Translations under genes and position numbers: made by a program
In this document: piece by piece, positions 45,918 through 57,570 of the stretch
Layout: each line of letters starts with the position of its first letter
Numbering within the stretch: the stretch's first letter is position 1
Notes under the pieces: generated by a model
Seen by the model: the letters and a program-made list of their open reading frames with translations, nothing else
Database searches by the model: none
What the model was told of the DNA's origin: nothing
DNA from: Lactarius indigo
Taxonomy: Eukaryota > Basidiomycota > Agaricomycetes > Russulales > Russulaceae
NCBI GenBank assembly: GCA_025766275.1
Contig: JAFKAC010000001.1
Coordinates: 744,001-808,000, forward strand
DNA: 64,000 bases
Reading direction: 5' to 3'

Positions 45918-48279
45918 TCACTCAGCCATACCATCAAGATCAAGCTGGGCAATGGCGTCATTGGTAATCGATGTGCGTGGCATGACAGACACAGCACTGA
46001 GAGTAGCACATTAAATCAGAGTCGGTGCAGGGATTGATCAAAGGAACTTACAAAGCTTGTTTGTACAAATCCGACATCATATGGTGGTACTTTGTGATGC
46101 TTCCATCTCGAATGTGCAAGAGAAAATTGCTGTGGCTGATGTATATATCTTTGTACAGATCCACATTAAATTCTGTCTTCTTGCAGACCCCGGTACTGTA
46201 GTTGTCAAGGGCTGAGTGAATCTATCAGGGAATAAATTGCATTGATATAAATAACAGGAAAAAAAATACAAACAGAAGTAGCAACAAGTGTGAGCATGGC
46301 ACTTGGGATCTCCAATTCGGAGGGGCATGAATCAGGAAGGCTGGACTTGAACAGCCGGTGATATTTGTTGGCATATGAGCCTCCCTGGACGTTTGAGAAA
46401 AATGCCTCCTGAAGCACTGCAATAATAACAGGATGGGCAAATGGCTTTGACTTCACAATAACTTGCTGACCAGATGGACCCTGCAGTAATGTCACAGTAA
46501 AACCGACCAAGTTGACAAGACTGCAGTATAATACTGACCTCCTTTGTCAGATAGACGTATACTGAGCCCTGAATAAGCCCCTTGACCCTGTTGATGCACT
46601 CTGCCCCTTTGACAAGTTGATAAAAGCCCTCCACCTTACTCACGGCAGTCCATTTCAGTTGGCCACGGTAGGTCGAAACACGACCGCTGAGCTTTTGAAA
46701 TGCAGCACAATTATCAGTAATTGGAGTTGTTGATGAACAACACCACGTACCACCTGACTGAAAACCTTCCCAATCTCGGGGTCATAGAAAAACCGATTTG
46801 CAAATGCTGGAAGATGCAGCGACTTTGCTGAGCGATAAAGGATATGTTGGTAATAGGCACTGGTGGAATTGACTGTATGGTAGGCAGTATCAAAAATCGC
46901 ATCACCTGTAACAGTTTTGATGGCAAGCCTCATGATCGCCCTTAAGTCTGGTGGCTGGAGTCTGAGCTGGACTAGGCCATGGTCTGTTGGTACATAGTGA
47001 CACGCTGGTGGCCATCTCTTATTGACCCCATGCACATGGATGGGGATTTGTTTGGCCTTGTCGCTTTTGCTGTTGTCCTCTCCCTCAGATAAAGGAGAGC
47101 CAGAGTCCTAGAAAATGTGCTCGAAGAGAGATTAGAGATACATAGATCATAATGCATACCTTGCAGGTGTTGTTGTTAAAGTCCCTTGGGTCATCCCACT
47201 TAGGGACCTCCACAAGTCGATTGGCTGCTCAATGGCTGATGGCCCTCACCGTTGACTGAAAATGTAAGCATCTGGCAAAAAAAATTATTATTAAAATACT
47301 ACATACCTTTGTTGATTTGAGGTTTTCATCTCTGTCGCAATTGTCATCATCACTGAGGGCATCATTGGCAGTACCTGCTTTGAGACAAAATTTATCAAGC
47401 GGGTTGATATGCGAGTCATCAACTGCATTAGCATCCAACTTGCCATCGATGTCAGCACTTGTGCCCCACTTGGCATGCTTAAGAGACAGTAGGGGATCAG
47501 TACCGACACCCTACTTGGCACGCTAAGGCAAAGTGGGAGATTAGCACAGTGCACGGAGGGCCTATGGTTTGTGGTAATACATACTTCCCTCTCAAACACT
47601 GCACGGATGTCTTTTGGACTAAGGTTGAAAAGGTCATCTTGCTCTTCACCAGACACATTTTCGCCCTCGCTTTCATGCTGCATGACTTCATGTTTGTCAC
47701 TTTTGGATTGGTCATTGTCCCCATCGTCACGGTCGCTGTCATCATCAGACTCAGCATCGACATTGATCTGGACAGGATGGTGGTGTGGTATGACTACAGC
47801 GGGACTATGAGTAAGTTGAGTGGGATTATTGTGAGAGGCTGACTTGACTTGCCTTGCAGGTGGTGCTTCACCTTTGCATTGACTGGAAGTTGCATAGTTA
47901 CGTGATTGCCAGATTTGGCTGCCTTTGGAAGCAACTTCCTGACACCACCAACAATGCCTACAGGATGTTGTTTTGACGAAAAAAACCTTGAATTGATGAA
48001 CTTAGGGCATGCTTTTTTGGTGCTGGTAGATGACCCATCTGGTGAATGAGGGCGCTTTTCTTGGCCACATGTCGACACGGATGTCAGTGCCTTGCAGTCA
48101 AGCCAAACTGTACAAAATATAAAGATTGTATGCTAGCCTGAGGGACCATAAGCAATGCACCAGGGTTTTTGAGAGCTGTGGCCTTTGCAGCACGTTTGGC
48201 TAGTGGCAGAGTAAGGGCAGTGTGAGGACTTGGAATAGGATCAAAATAACTTACATCTCTGGGCATCTGGAGCCATCAT
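45918..48279 (-). CDS. DUF6532-type protein, many exons
   Basis: A minus-strand gene assembled from several short exons. The start is probably the ATG at 48,279 and the stop is TGA at 45,920-45,918. Clear coding blocks lie at about 46,655-47,035 (LRLQPPDLRAIMRLAIKT..ANRFFYDPEIGKVF), 46,570-46,643, 46,205-46,500 (FAHPVIIAVLQEAFF..SSLPDSCPSELEIPSAMLTL), 46,030-46,190 (a TEFNVDLYKDIY-like end) and 45,918-46,005. The pattern matches the DUF6532 domain of Agaricomycetes, whose function is unknown. The N-terminal half is charged and of low complexity. Exact splice sites are mostly not determined. It is transcribed divergently from the Plavaka transposase gene over a gap of about 180-245 bp and shares its AT-rich composition, so it may belong to the same mobile element. 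Confidence 0.65.
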
Positions 48280-48524
48280 GAAGAAAAGGTGCAAGATGGA
48301 AGGGTACAGCACAAGGGGGTTTGCAAGTAAATGTGCAGGAGGAAGGAAAGATGGGGTGAGTGAAAGACAAAAAAAAAAGGAATGAACCACCACACAAACT
48401 AGAGAATATATAGTGCCAGATGGCATTGAGTTGGCCGTGACTTAGCACCAAACTGTAAATGTTTCAAATGTGGCATTGTTTGAACACAATTTGCCCAAAA
48501 AACAACCTACCAATTGCCCCCAAA
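48280..48524. promoter_or_regulatory. Divergent promoter between DUF6532 gene and transposase gene
   Basis: At most 245 bp between two opposed starts. An A-run (caaaaaaaaaagg, about 48,368-48,380) lies near the middle. The transposase could start at 48,459 or at the better-supported 48,525. Confidence 0.4.
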
Positions 48525-48936
48525 ATGTCAACTCAGTGTGAGGGCTGCAGTGCCATCATTAAGCGCAGCGGGCTCTATCCACACATCCAACAAAGTCACA
48601 ACCCACAATGTGAGTTGTATCGCATCAAGCTGGATGATGGGGCCCTGCTGCCAAATAACAACTGTGACACAGCTGCCAACAACGGCGATGGTGACGACTT
48701 GGAGGATGAAGACGATGGAAAAGACAAAGAAAAACTTGAAGGCGAAAACCAAGATCAAGACGAGGACCAAGACCAAGACAAGGATGAGGACATGGACATG
48801 GACATGGGCATGTCACTCGCCGAAGACGAATATCGCCCTGAACCACCTCGACCACTAGCACCTGTAGAGGCAAGGGGCAATCCGAATCAGAACAAACCTG
48901 AGGACTTACCACAAGAGGACGAAGATGGGGACTCGG
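48525..48936 (+). pseudogene. Plavaka transposase, N-terminal zinc finger and acidic region
   Basis: Starts MSTQCEGCSAIIKRSG with a CEGC..H..H zinc-finger-like motif. It continues into a strongly acidic Asp/Glu/Lys run, then SLAEDEYRPEPPRPLAP. The frame is cut by the gypsy 5' LTR at 48,937 and resumes in frame at 61,020 once one tcgg target copy is removed. The open frame extends upstream to an ATG at 48,459, so the start is ambiguous. Confidence 0.85.
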
Positions 48937-49788
48937 TGATACACCCGGCGCGCCGCTAAGCGTTAATTTTCGCAGATCTAAGCTAATACGACAATATGCG
49001 GCAGACCGGCTCAACCGGCCCGTCTAGAGTACTGCGATCGGTCACTCTCGGCGGCGGGAAGAGCGGCCCGTGGTGATGGGCCGAGACGCCCGAATATTCT
49101 AGCCGCATATGCGAACGGTAGCCTACTGCTGCAATCACGGGTGCGGCCCCAGCGCGGGGTACGGGACGGTGCCTATATTAGCGCGAAACATGTGAAAGCC
49201 CCAGAAACCGATCAGGGCCGACATGGCGAATAGCAACATACCGGAGCGGCCGAGCAGAATCACAGGCGCGGCCATGGCGCGAATAGGCAAAGTAGCACCT
49301 AGGGTTGGTAAGGCGACACCCCAGAGAAGAGCGGATCAGACCGGCGTGGGTTTAAGGCAGGAGAGTAAGATGGACGTTCAGCAAGGGAAAAGCGGCGAGG
49401 TGCGGATTCGGTCGGCGAGCGGCAGCACATAAATAGCTCTATACCACAGGTACAAGAACAGCAACCTTCGGGGAGCCCACAGCGACCTCATTCGATTCAT
49501 ACGCTCATATCCTACTATTCGATTATCTACGACATCTATTCTATTTTGATTTCGCGAAGCACCCGTGTGTGCGTATTCGGCTATACCTCGGCTATTCGCA
49601 GCCCCGCGTCGCGTTAAGACTACATCGCTCTCGCCTCGGTCGGCTTCGGCTCGTTCGGTCCCGCGTCGGTGCGCCTTCGGTTAAAGTCGCCATCGGCCGG
49701 ATTATCGGTCCTATATTCCCTGACTTCTCGAACCCAATATCACTCCTTTACCGGTCGTTCTTGCGTTTAGCGACGGTTTAGGGTATCA
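48937..49788 (+). repeat. Gypsy 5' LTR
   Basis: 852 bp with TGATAC..GTATCA ends. A possible TATA element, cacataaatagc, lies near 49,428-49,439. Two short open frames in it also occur in the 3' LTR and are not taken as genes. Confidence 0.97.
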
Positions 49789-49792
49789 TTTC

Positions 49793-49809
49793 TGGTGGCC
49801 AACGTGGGG
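49793..49809 (+). promoter_or_regulatory. Probable gypsy primer-binding site
   Basis: tggtggccaacgtgggg begins four bases after the 5' LTR. Starting with TGG, it would pair with the 3' CCA end of a tRNA; which tRNA is not determined. Confidence 0.55.
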
Positions 49810-49847
49810 AAGTTGGAATATAGAAGGTTTGCGTGCGCATTAAATAA

Positions 49848-50425
49848 CTAACATACTGCCGAGAAGGCGAGAACAGCGAAGCCTACTAGAAGAATTAATC
49901 GCGGCCGGATACGACCCGACTCAATCAATTCCAGGAAGCTATCCTAGCCCAGAAGACCTAACACCCCTTAGCAGCCTTAGTAGCGAACAAAGCGACCCCT
50001 CATCTAGTCACTCGGGACAAGAAGAAACCAATAGTGAAAAGGAAGTCGACCTCATCCTGTCAAGTCACTCGGCTCCGTTACCCGCGCGCCACGGCGCAAC
50101 AACAAGATCAAGAGCGAAAATCCTAGCACAACAACAGCAGGCGGAAACGTTATCGGCCGAAGAACAGGAAGCAGCCGATCAAAGTGTTAACCAACCAGCA
50201 AACACCACAGCAGCAGCGACAGAAGATAATAACCGGCAGCCCGACAGTAGTAACCAACGAGCGCAATCGGCGCCGCCTCAGCAAAGCAACACAGCGATAA
50301 ACCCCGTAGTACCCTCGATAAACCAGAACCCAACTCAAACACAGGCCGTACCGCAACCGGCCCCAAGACTACCACCAGCAAGAATAAACCAGCCCGTCCC
50401 CGCAGCAGCGGTCAACGTCAGAAGG
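49848..50425 (+). CDS. ATG-less open extension of gypsy gag
   Basis: From just after an in-frame TAA near 49,843 the gag frame is open for about 580 nt before its first ATG at 50,426, with no ATG, GTG or TTG. The translation looks coding: it starts around SLLEELIAAGYDPTQS, then Ser/Gln/Pro-rich sequence leading into gag. Either gag starts on a non-standard codon or an upstream ATG is joined by splicing. A ctaac branch-like motif and several AG sites occur near 49,845-49,866. Which one applies is not settled. Confidence 0.55.
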
Positions 50426-52639
50426 ATGCCCCTTGCAGATTTACCCGGAAGAGGCGAGCGGTCAGCACCTAGTTTTGATGGCGAGCACCCAGAAGAGCTT
50501 GGCCGATATTTTGCCGAAGTAGAAGCCCTATACGATAGGCACACAGTAACAACCAACGCAGATAAGAAAAGCGGCACACTCAAATACCTTACGACAGCCG
50601 CGACCGAAAGAGTATGGAAGACAAGCGACGCGTTAACGGACGTAACAAAAACATACGAAGAATACAAAGCCGAGATCTACAAGCTATACCCCGGATCCTC
50701 GGAAGACATTCATACAATCCTACACCTGGATACGCTAGTAGGACAGCGCGCCCGCATCGGCATAGTCTCAGAACTGGAACTCGGCGAATACTACCGACAA
50801 TTCAAAGTAATCTCCAAATACTTGATCGGCAAAAACAGAATGTCGCAGGCCGAGCAGACCAGAGCGTTCATGCGAGGATTACAGCCGGATATGGAACAAC
50901 AAGTCAAGCAAAGGCTACAGCTAAAGATGCCAGACCACAACCAGCAAGACCCCTACAGATTAGAAGACTTGTATGATGCCGCAAGCTACGTACTCCAGGG
51001 CCGGGCACCGGTCGTGATCTCTAGCATAACTTCGGCAAGCGCGACACTCCCACCGGCAACAGAGATAAAGACAGAGATCCAAACCGCGCTAGCAACCGCG
51101 GTCGCGACACTAGGCGAAATGTTCAAAAACGCGCTAGAAATCCAAAACTCAAGCGAGAAGGCCCGAAACGCCGGAAATCCTAGGCCGATAGGGGAACCGA
51201 CCACCAAGTGCAACTTCTGCGGAACGCCAGGACACTTCATGCGAGAGTGCGAAGTAGCGGCCGAATATATGCGACTCGGCAAGTGCAAGCGTAGCGCAGA
51301 AGGAAAAATCGTGCTACCATCAGGCGCCGTGGTCCCTAGGCATATCACCGGAGCATGGCTGCGCGACCGCATAGACGAATACCACAGGCAAAATCCAGGA
51401 CAAATAGCGGCGGCACAAATGTTACTCGAAATGTCAAGGCCGACGGCATCCGCAGAAGCGCGAACGGCGAAAACAGTCCGCTTTGCAGAAGAATGCCCAG
51501 AACCAGGACAAGCAGGCGTATATGCATTTCGAAGAGGCTTCATACCAAGGATGGGCGGAAGGACCAGGAGCAGGTTCGAACATATGCCGACTGCCCGCAT
51601 CCAGCAAGAAGACTCAGAAGAAGAGCAAGAAAGCCAGTCGCATCGCAAGGAACGACCGCCACACCTAGAAAAGACGATAGAAGCAACAACCGAGGTTGCG
51701 GCGACAATAAAGGAACATCCATTCGCCAGAACGCAAGAAGCAGAACCGATTACTCTAGGACCGACCCCGGCAACAAATACGGCGAACGACCGCAAAAGCG
51801 AGCGCGCTTATACATCAAATACGGCCATATACGACGAAAAGGCAGCAGGAAAAGTCTATGAAAGGATGATGGAAGCCGAAGTAACAGTGACGCAAAGAGA
51901 ACTACTCTCGTTAGCACCAGAACTGCGGGCCCAAGTCAACGAAGTAACGACAAAGCGCCGCGTTGCTCGCGTTAACGCCCAAGAAAGCGTAGAAGACAGT
52001 ACCGAGGAGGAGCCGAAGCGATCGACAGAATCGCATATGCCGGCGGCATTCTCGATCGCCAAGCGCACTCCACCGGCCGACGCAACAATAATAGCCGACC
52101 CGTATGAGGCGTTACTAAAGGCGCGACCGGCCGATGACGATGGATCGCAAAATACGATCGAAGTCGCGACCGAATCAAATGCCCTACGCGCAATCTTACC
52201 GGTAGTCGACGGATCAGAAAAGATAGAGGCCATCTTAGATCCCGGCTGCCAAATAGTCGCAATGTCAGAAGAAGTGTGCAACGCACTGGCGATCCCTTAC
52301 GACCCGAGCATACGGCTCAACATGATCTCGGCGAACGGCGGTGTAGATCAATCGCTAGGACTGGCGCGCAACGTACCATTCCACGTCGGCGAAATAACCC
52401 TCTATCTACAAGTTCACATACTGCGCTCGCCAGCCTATGATATATTACTCGGACGACCATTCGACATACTGACCCAATCCGTGGTGCGCAACTACCGGAA
52501 CGAAGACCAGACAATAACGATCCTCGACCCGAACACCGGGAAAACGGCAACGGTGCCGACGGTACCGCGCGGCAGCAACCGATTTGCCGAGCGAAGAAAG
52601 AAGCAGACAAGCGAACAATCGCAAGACTCGGATTTTTAA
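50426..52639 (+). CDS. Gypsy gag with zinc knuckle and protease
   Basis: A 737-aa ORF (plus a possible upstream extension). The capsid-like part runs from about residue 15 to 200 (FDGEHPEELGRYFAEVEALYD.., ELGEYYRQFKVISKYL). A CNFCGTPGHFMREC knuckle is followed by a charged linker. A retropepsin-like protease closes the ORF (EAILDPGCQIVAMS .. YDILLGRPFDIL). Its active-site triplet is DPG in place of the usual DSG or DTG. Gag forms the particle that packages element RNA, and the protease processes the polyprotein. The ORF ends TTT TAA within TTTTTAA, which is where a shift into pol is possible. Confidence 0.93.
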   Translation: MPLADLPGRGERSAPSFDGEHPEELGRYFAEVEALYDRHTVTTNADKKSGTLKYLTTAATERVWKTSDALTDVTKTYEEYKAEIYKLYPGSSEDIHTILHLDTLVGQRARIGIVSELELGEYYRQFKVISKYLIGKNRMSQAEQTRAFMRGLQPDMEQQVKQRLQLKMPDHNQQDPYRLEDLYDAASYVLQGRAPVVISSITSASATLPPATEIKTEIQTALATAVATLGEMFKNALEIQNSSEKARNAGNPRPIGEPTTKCNFCGTPGHFMRECEVAAEYMRLGKCKRSAEGKIVLPSGAVVPRHITGAWLRDRIDEYHRQNPGQIAAAQMLLEMSRPTASAEARTAKTVRFAEECPEPGQAGVYAFRRGFIPRMGGRTRSRFEHMPTARIQQEDSEEEQESQSHRKERPPHLEKTIEATTEVAATIKEHPFARTQEAEPITLGPTPATNTANDRKSERAYTSNTAIYDEKAAGKVYERMMEAEVTVTQRELLSLAPELRAQVNEVTTKRRVARVNAQESVEDSTEEEPKRSTESHMPAAFSIAKRTPPADATIIADPYEALLKARPADDDGSQNTIEVATESNALRAILPVVDGSEKIEAILDPGCQIVAMSEEVCNALAIPYDPSIRLNMISANGGVDQSLGLARNVPFHVGEITLYLQVHILRSPAYDILLGRPFDILTQSVVRNYRNEDQTITILDPNTGKTATVPTVPRGSNRFAERRKKQTSEQSQDSDF
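52633..52639 (+). other. Candidate -1 frameshift site at the gag stop
   Basis: Five T followed by AA: gag reads GAT TTT TAA. Slipping back one base lets the phenylalanine tRNA re-pair perfectly on TTT and continue TTA AGC GTC in the pol frame, which is open from upstream of this point. The lack of a pol ATG supports frameshift expression. No clear downstream pseudoknot was found by eye. Confidence 0.55.
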
Positions 52640-55600
52640 GCGTCGATGATTTGGTAACAAACCAAGGAGAGCTCGCAATAATATTAAATTTCAATCAATC
52701 AAGTCAGGAAGCGACAATCGAAGCTTGTGCGCCGCTACCGGCAAATACCACGCAACAAGACATCGCAGCGGCGTACATCTCTCTATGTGATTCAGAAAAC
52801 CCCAACCTAAGCACCTACCTTAATACCTCGGAATCTAACAGCAGCGATCAGCCGGCCCGGCAAGAAGGCAAAAGCATCGCCTTCGCCGACGCAAAAGCAC
52901 CGGCCGCAATATACCTCGGCAAGAAATACAAACCCGTAGCACTCAAAATCAGACCGATAGAAACCGAACTCCCAAGCCGGTTCAGAATAATCCGCGAAAT
53001 AACCGGCGACCCACTACAAGACCTACCGGCACTACCCACTAAACCAAGCGAGTTCCGACCGACCGGCCGATATACTAGCGAACGCAAAACGCAATTCGAC
53101 CTCGCACACGCCGGTACCTTCTTATTACCAGAAGAACGCAAGCTAATGCACGAATTCATGTGCATCCAGAATAAAGCATTTGCCTGGGAAGATGCGGAGC
53201 GTGGACACTTCCGCGAAGACTTCTTTCCGCCGATCGAAATCCCTACGATCCCACATAAGCCTTGGGCTCAGCGAAACATACCAATACCACCCGGAATCTA
53301 CGACGAAGTCTGCCGGTTAATAAAATGCAAGATCGACGCCGGCGTATACGAGCCATCGAATTCTTCATACCGATCTCGGTGGTTCTGCGTCGTAAAGAAA
53401 GATGGAAAATCACTGCGCATAGTCCACAGCCTGGAGCCGCTTAACAAAGTTACAATCAAGCACGCCGGCGTCACCCCATTCACTGATCAGATAGGCGAGC
53501 ATTTCGCCGGCCGAGCATGCGGCGGCATGCTAGACCTATACGTCGGCTACGATGAACGAGGCTTATCACCAGAATCACGAGATTTAACAACCTTCCAATC
53601 ACCATTCGGCGCCTTGCGACTGGTCACTTTACCCATGGGATGGACGAACTCGGTCCCGATATTTCACGACGACGTCACATACATATTGCAGCCAGAGATC
53701 CCGGACGTCACGGTTCCTTACATCGATGATGTGCCGATTCGCGGACCGGCCGGTCGGTACGAACTAGCCGACGGAACCGAAGAACGCATATTAGAAAATA
53801 CCGGCATCCGCCGATTTATCTGGGAGCACTTCCAAGGACTCAATCGAGTAGTCCAGCGAGTCAAATACTGCGGCGGCACGTTTAGCGGCCTAAAATCAAT
53901 ACTTTGCGCAGAGGAAATAACTGCAGTTGGACACCGGTGCACACCGCGCGGAAGGCTACCAGAGGTGGCCCGCGTAAACAAGATCGTCAACTGGGGACCG
54001 TGCAAAGACCTATCTGAAGTTCGCGCATTCCTCGGCACTGTAGGAGTGTGCAGGATATTCATACAAAACTTCGCGAAACGAGCCAACTCGCTCATCAATC
54101 TCACTCGCAAAGGCGTTCCATTCGAATTTGGACCGGCGCAAGTTGCGGCCCAAGAAGATTTAAAGCAGGCCCTCTTGAGTTCGCCGGCGCTTCGGCCGAT
54201 CGACTACCAATCCGACTCGCCGGTAATACTGGCCGTGGACACCTCACCGATAGCCGTAGGGTTTTACCTCTGCCAGGCAGACTCAGCAATGCCGAAAAAG
54301 CGGTACTACGCACGCTTTGGCTCGTTGCCGCTAAACGACCGAGAGCGCCGCTTTTCGCAACCGAAGCTAGAACTATACGGCCTCTATAGGGCACTGCGCG
54401 CTTACAAAATATTCATCGTCGGCGTGCGCAACCTAATAGTGGAAGTAGATGCCAGGTATATCAAAGGCATGCTCAATAATCCAGACATCGCACCATCGGC
54501 CAGCGTCAACCGCTGGATAGTATCAATTCTAACCTTTCATTTTGAGCTGCGCCACGTCCCCGGAAAGCAGCACGGACCGGATGGACTCTCTCGGCGGCCA
54601 GTACAGCCGGATGACGAACAAGAAGAGGAGGAAGAAAGCAGCGAAGAAGAATTCGAAGATTGGATTGATAACCTATATGGCTTCATGCATATGGTTAACC
54701 ACCCGGTCGCGGCGCCTCGCACAAACCAACTTCTATACACCATCGCAAGCACGAACATACCAGAAAAGCGACCATACGAGATGGCCGACGCATTTCCATA
54801 TGAGCCGAACTACGATCTAATCCCACGAACGAAAGCGGCCGCGCGAGCCGACGAAAAACTAGCGGCAGCGCACAACTGGCTGACCTTCCTGGAGCGACCG
54901 GAAGGCATGACAGAACAAGATTATACCGCTCTAGTGCGCTTCGCAGCAAGATTCTTCGTAGACGACGGGCTACTCTGGAAGCGAAACCCGCAGGGGGCCC
55001 ACCAGAGAGTCCTGTATTGGCACCGACGCATCGAAGCGATACACGCGGCCCACGACGATACCGGGCACCGCGGCTTCTACACGACCCGAGCTCTACTAAT
55101 AGAACGGTACTGGTGGCCATTCATGGGCGACGACATCGCTTGGTACGTGCGCACCTGCCATGTCTGCCAGACCCGGCAGACCCAGCAAATCTCAATACCG
55201 CCGGTGGTCGCCACCCCCGCACCTTTATTTGCGAAGATGTATATGGACACAATGCACCTCCCGCGTGCCGCCGGCTACTCCTACATTGTACAAGGCCGCT
55301 GCTCTCTGACCGGATACCCAGAATTTAGAATGCTCCGAAAAGAAACGGCTCAGGCACTCGGCGACTGGATATTCCAAGATGTACTATGCCGATGGGGAAC
55401 GCTGACAGAAATAGTCTCAGATAACGGCAAGCCCTTTGTCGCAGCGCTCGGCCACTTGGAACGCAAGTACCACGTGACGCATATTAGGATAAGCGGATAT
55501 AACTCTCGCGCGAATGGCATAGTAGAGCGCGCGCACTTCGATGTGCGGCAAGCGCTGTTTAAAGCGGTCGACGGTGAGCAAAACCGCTGGCCGCAGGCGA

Positions 55601-56259
55601 CATATTCCGTATTCTGGTCGGAGCGTGTTACGCCGCGGAAGCGTCTCGGCTGCTCGCCATTCTTCGCGGCGACCGGCGTTCACCCACTGCTACCCTTCGA
55701 CATCGTAGAAGCAAACTATCTATCGCCCCCACCCGATTCAATACTAGCGACAACCGACCTCATCGCCCGGCGGGCGGTAGCTCTACAAAAGCGACCGGAA
55801 GACTTAGACCGGCTCAAGGCGAGAGTCCACGAACACCGCAATCGCGCGGCCCTTCGGTTCGAGAAGGCACACTCGGCAACAATTCGCGACTACGATTTCA
55901 AAAGAGGCGCTCTAGTCCTAATCCGCAACACCGCGATAGAAAAAGCGCTGAATCGCAAAATGCGGCCGCGCTACTTCGGACCACTAGTAGTGGTCTCGCG
56001 AAACAAAGGAGGGGCCTACATAGTATGCGAACTCGACGGCACACTACTACACAGCACCATAGCAGCCTTCAGAGTGGTGCCGTATTTTGCCCGCGAATAT
56101 ATGGACATACCCGACCTAGAACAACATTTGGACGTCTCGGTCGCTCGGTTGCGTGAATTGGAAGCCAGTGGCGAACCGGATGTGGACCCACGGCAAGACA
56201 CCCAGGAGAGCGAAGACGACGAAGATATACCCGAGGCAGCCGAAGAACTCGACATGTGA
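52640..56259 (+). CDS. Gypsy pol: reverse transcriptase, RNase H, integrase
   Basis: About 1,205 codons in the -1 frame relative to gag, with no ATG at its start. The RT has QSPFGALRLVTLPMGWTNS and a YIDD box (about residues 357-360 counted from 52,651). The RNase H has VILAVDTS and a later HVPGKQHGPDGLSR motif. The integrase has an HHCC zinc site (HDDTGHRG..CHVCQTRQ) and a catalytic triad near residues 866, 924 and 959 (D-D35E). The C-terminus has the PRYFGPLVVVSRNKGGAY fold typical of gypsy integrase tails and ends in an acidic stretch. No stop or frameshift is seen. It would reverse-transcribe and integrate the element. Confidence 0.94.
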
Positions 56260-56617
56260 ACATTCCATAAGCGCGAAAACACGGGCTGCGAAAGAGCCAT
56301 CTCTGGACTTTAATTTTCTATAGTCTTACTTTATTATTGCTTTTAATCCTATGCGAACAGTGAAATAACACGCGATATACCCGCTACACGAGGCCGAACC
56401 CCAAGCGCACCGAGCACACACATGCCGGCATAACAAGCCTGTTTCCGCAGTACCGGGCCAACTAAAACACCGAACGTCCGCAATAGCCAACGCCCACGGG
56501 GACTCTCACATCGAGATGAACAACTTCTCCAGTACAGCAGGAGGCCGCTACAAGCTCGCTACCAAAATTCTGGGTATACCAGCGCCACCGCTCCTTCACG
56601 ATCCAACGCGACAGTCC
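56260..56617. other. Gypsy spacer between pol and the antisense cassette
   Basis: About 360 bp between two converging stop codons (pol on plus, gene C on minus). Presumably the 3' UTR of both; no gene is seen. Confidence 0.5.
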
Positions 56618-57404
56618 TTAGACACCTACCCCAGTCTCACCACCATCGTCCTCTGCACCGTCTTCCGCGCCAGCAACAAAATAACCTTCGGCGCCAATAC
56701 CAACGTGCAACTCTACAGCGAAGCGATTAGGCATAAAGCGGCGAAAAAGAAATAGGCAAAGCATACCGCGAGGCGAGCGGCCCAGACTCATGATCTTCGG
56801 GAGCGACCCTCGCTTGCAAATCACCGTCAGCCGGTCAGATCGCAACTTCGAGAGGTACCAATAATAGTCCTCGCGCGAAATGTCCCCGGCAGCCCGAAGC
56901 GACTCAAACTCGATAGCGGCACGATCATAAACATCCGGGACCTGCTCGCTAACCAGCGCTCCGGCGAGACACTCCTCAAGAGCAGCGCTCTGCGTGCGAC
57001 ATATGACCCCCGTATACAGCAACACTCGGCTTCGAACGTGCTCAGTGACCATGGGGAACTCGAGCAGCCAATTAACATCCGCAAATGGTGCGGCCTCGGT
57101 CCGAACAAGCGAACGCAGGGCATATGCGTCGGCCCCCATCTCGCCATCGTTAGCAGCATCCGCCATCAGCCGAAGATAATCCTAGAAGTGCCCAATCACC
57201 ATGGAATGAACAAAACACATAGATTTAGCGACGTACCCACGACCCCTGGAACAAGCGTAGCCACGACGCGATCTGCGGCGCCTGGCGAGGACACTGCGAC
57301 CAAGTTTCGCCAAACACAAAGAAACTAGTCAAAGCGGAATCGAAGGCAGCCTTGAGCAAACCCTCGGACAAGTAGGCATCAGAGTCACGACCGGTATCAG
57401 CCAT
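56618..57404 (-). CDS. Gypsy antisense gene C
   Basis: Two exons on the minus strand, 57,404-57,237 and 57,181-56,618, with a 55-nt phase-0 intron (gtacgt..cttctag), giving 243 aa. The intron follows a TGG codon and the next exon starts DYLRLMADAAN. Gene B has the same arrangement (TGG, intron, EYAERMAARAG). The body aligns by eye with gene B, for example APFADVNWLLEFPMVTEHVRS here against APHAELEWLLLFPGVFEEHQS there, and shares IEFESLRAAGDISREDYYW. Domain and function are unknown. The last 60 residues may be altered by a missed intron. Confidence 0.68.
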
Positions 57405-57570
57405 GGCAGGGAACGTTGGGACCGGCTCACAGTGAACAAGCCGCTTTAATGCGAGACAACCCGCTACAGACTCTTTTCACATGTCAATGGACGAAGATCG
57501 ACACAAGCGACACCATTTAATAACGGGTTGTAGTACGCCAATTACAAAGGCCGGGCAGGTACAAGGAACG

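Noticed and set aside
49223..49781. Two open frames in the gypsy LTR, repeated at 60,454-61,012
   Set aside because: They lie wholly within the LTRs, are identical because the LTRs are, and show no domain.
52637..52651. Separation of gypsy gag and pol as a sign of a broken element
   Set aside because: All other frames are intact, the LTRs are nearly identical, and a slip-prone T-run lies exactly at the stop, so programmed frameshift is more likely.
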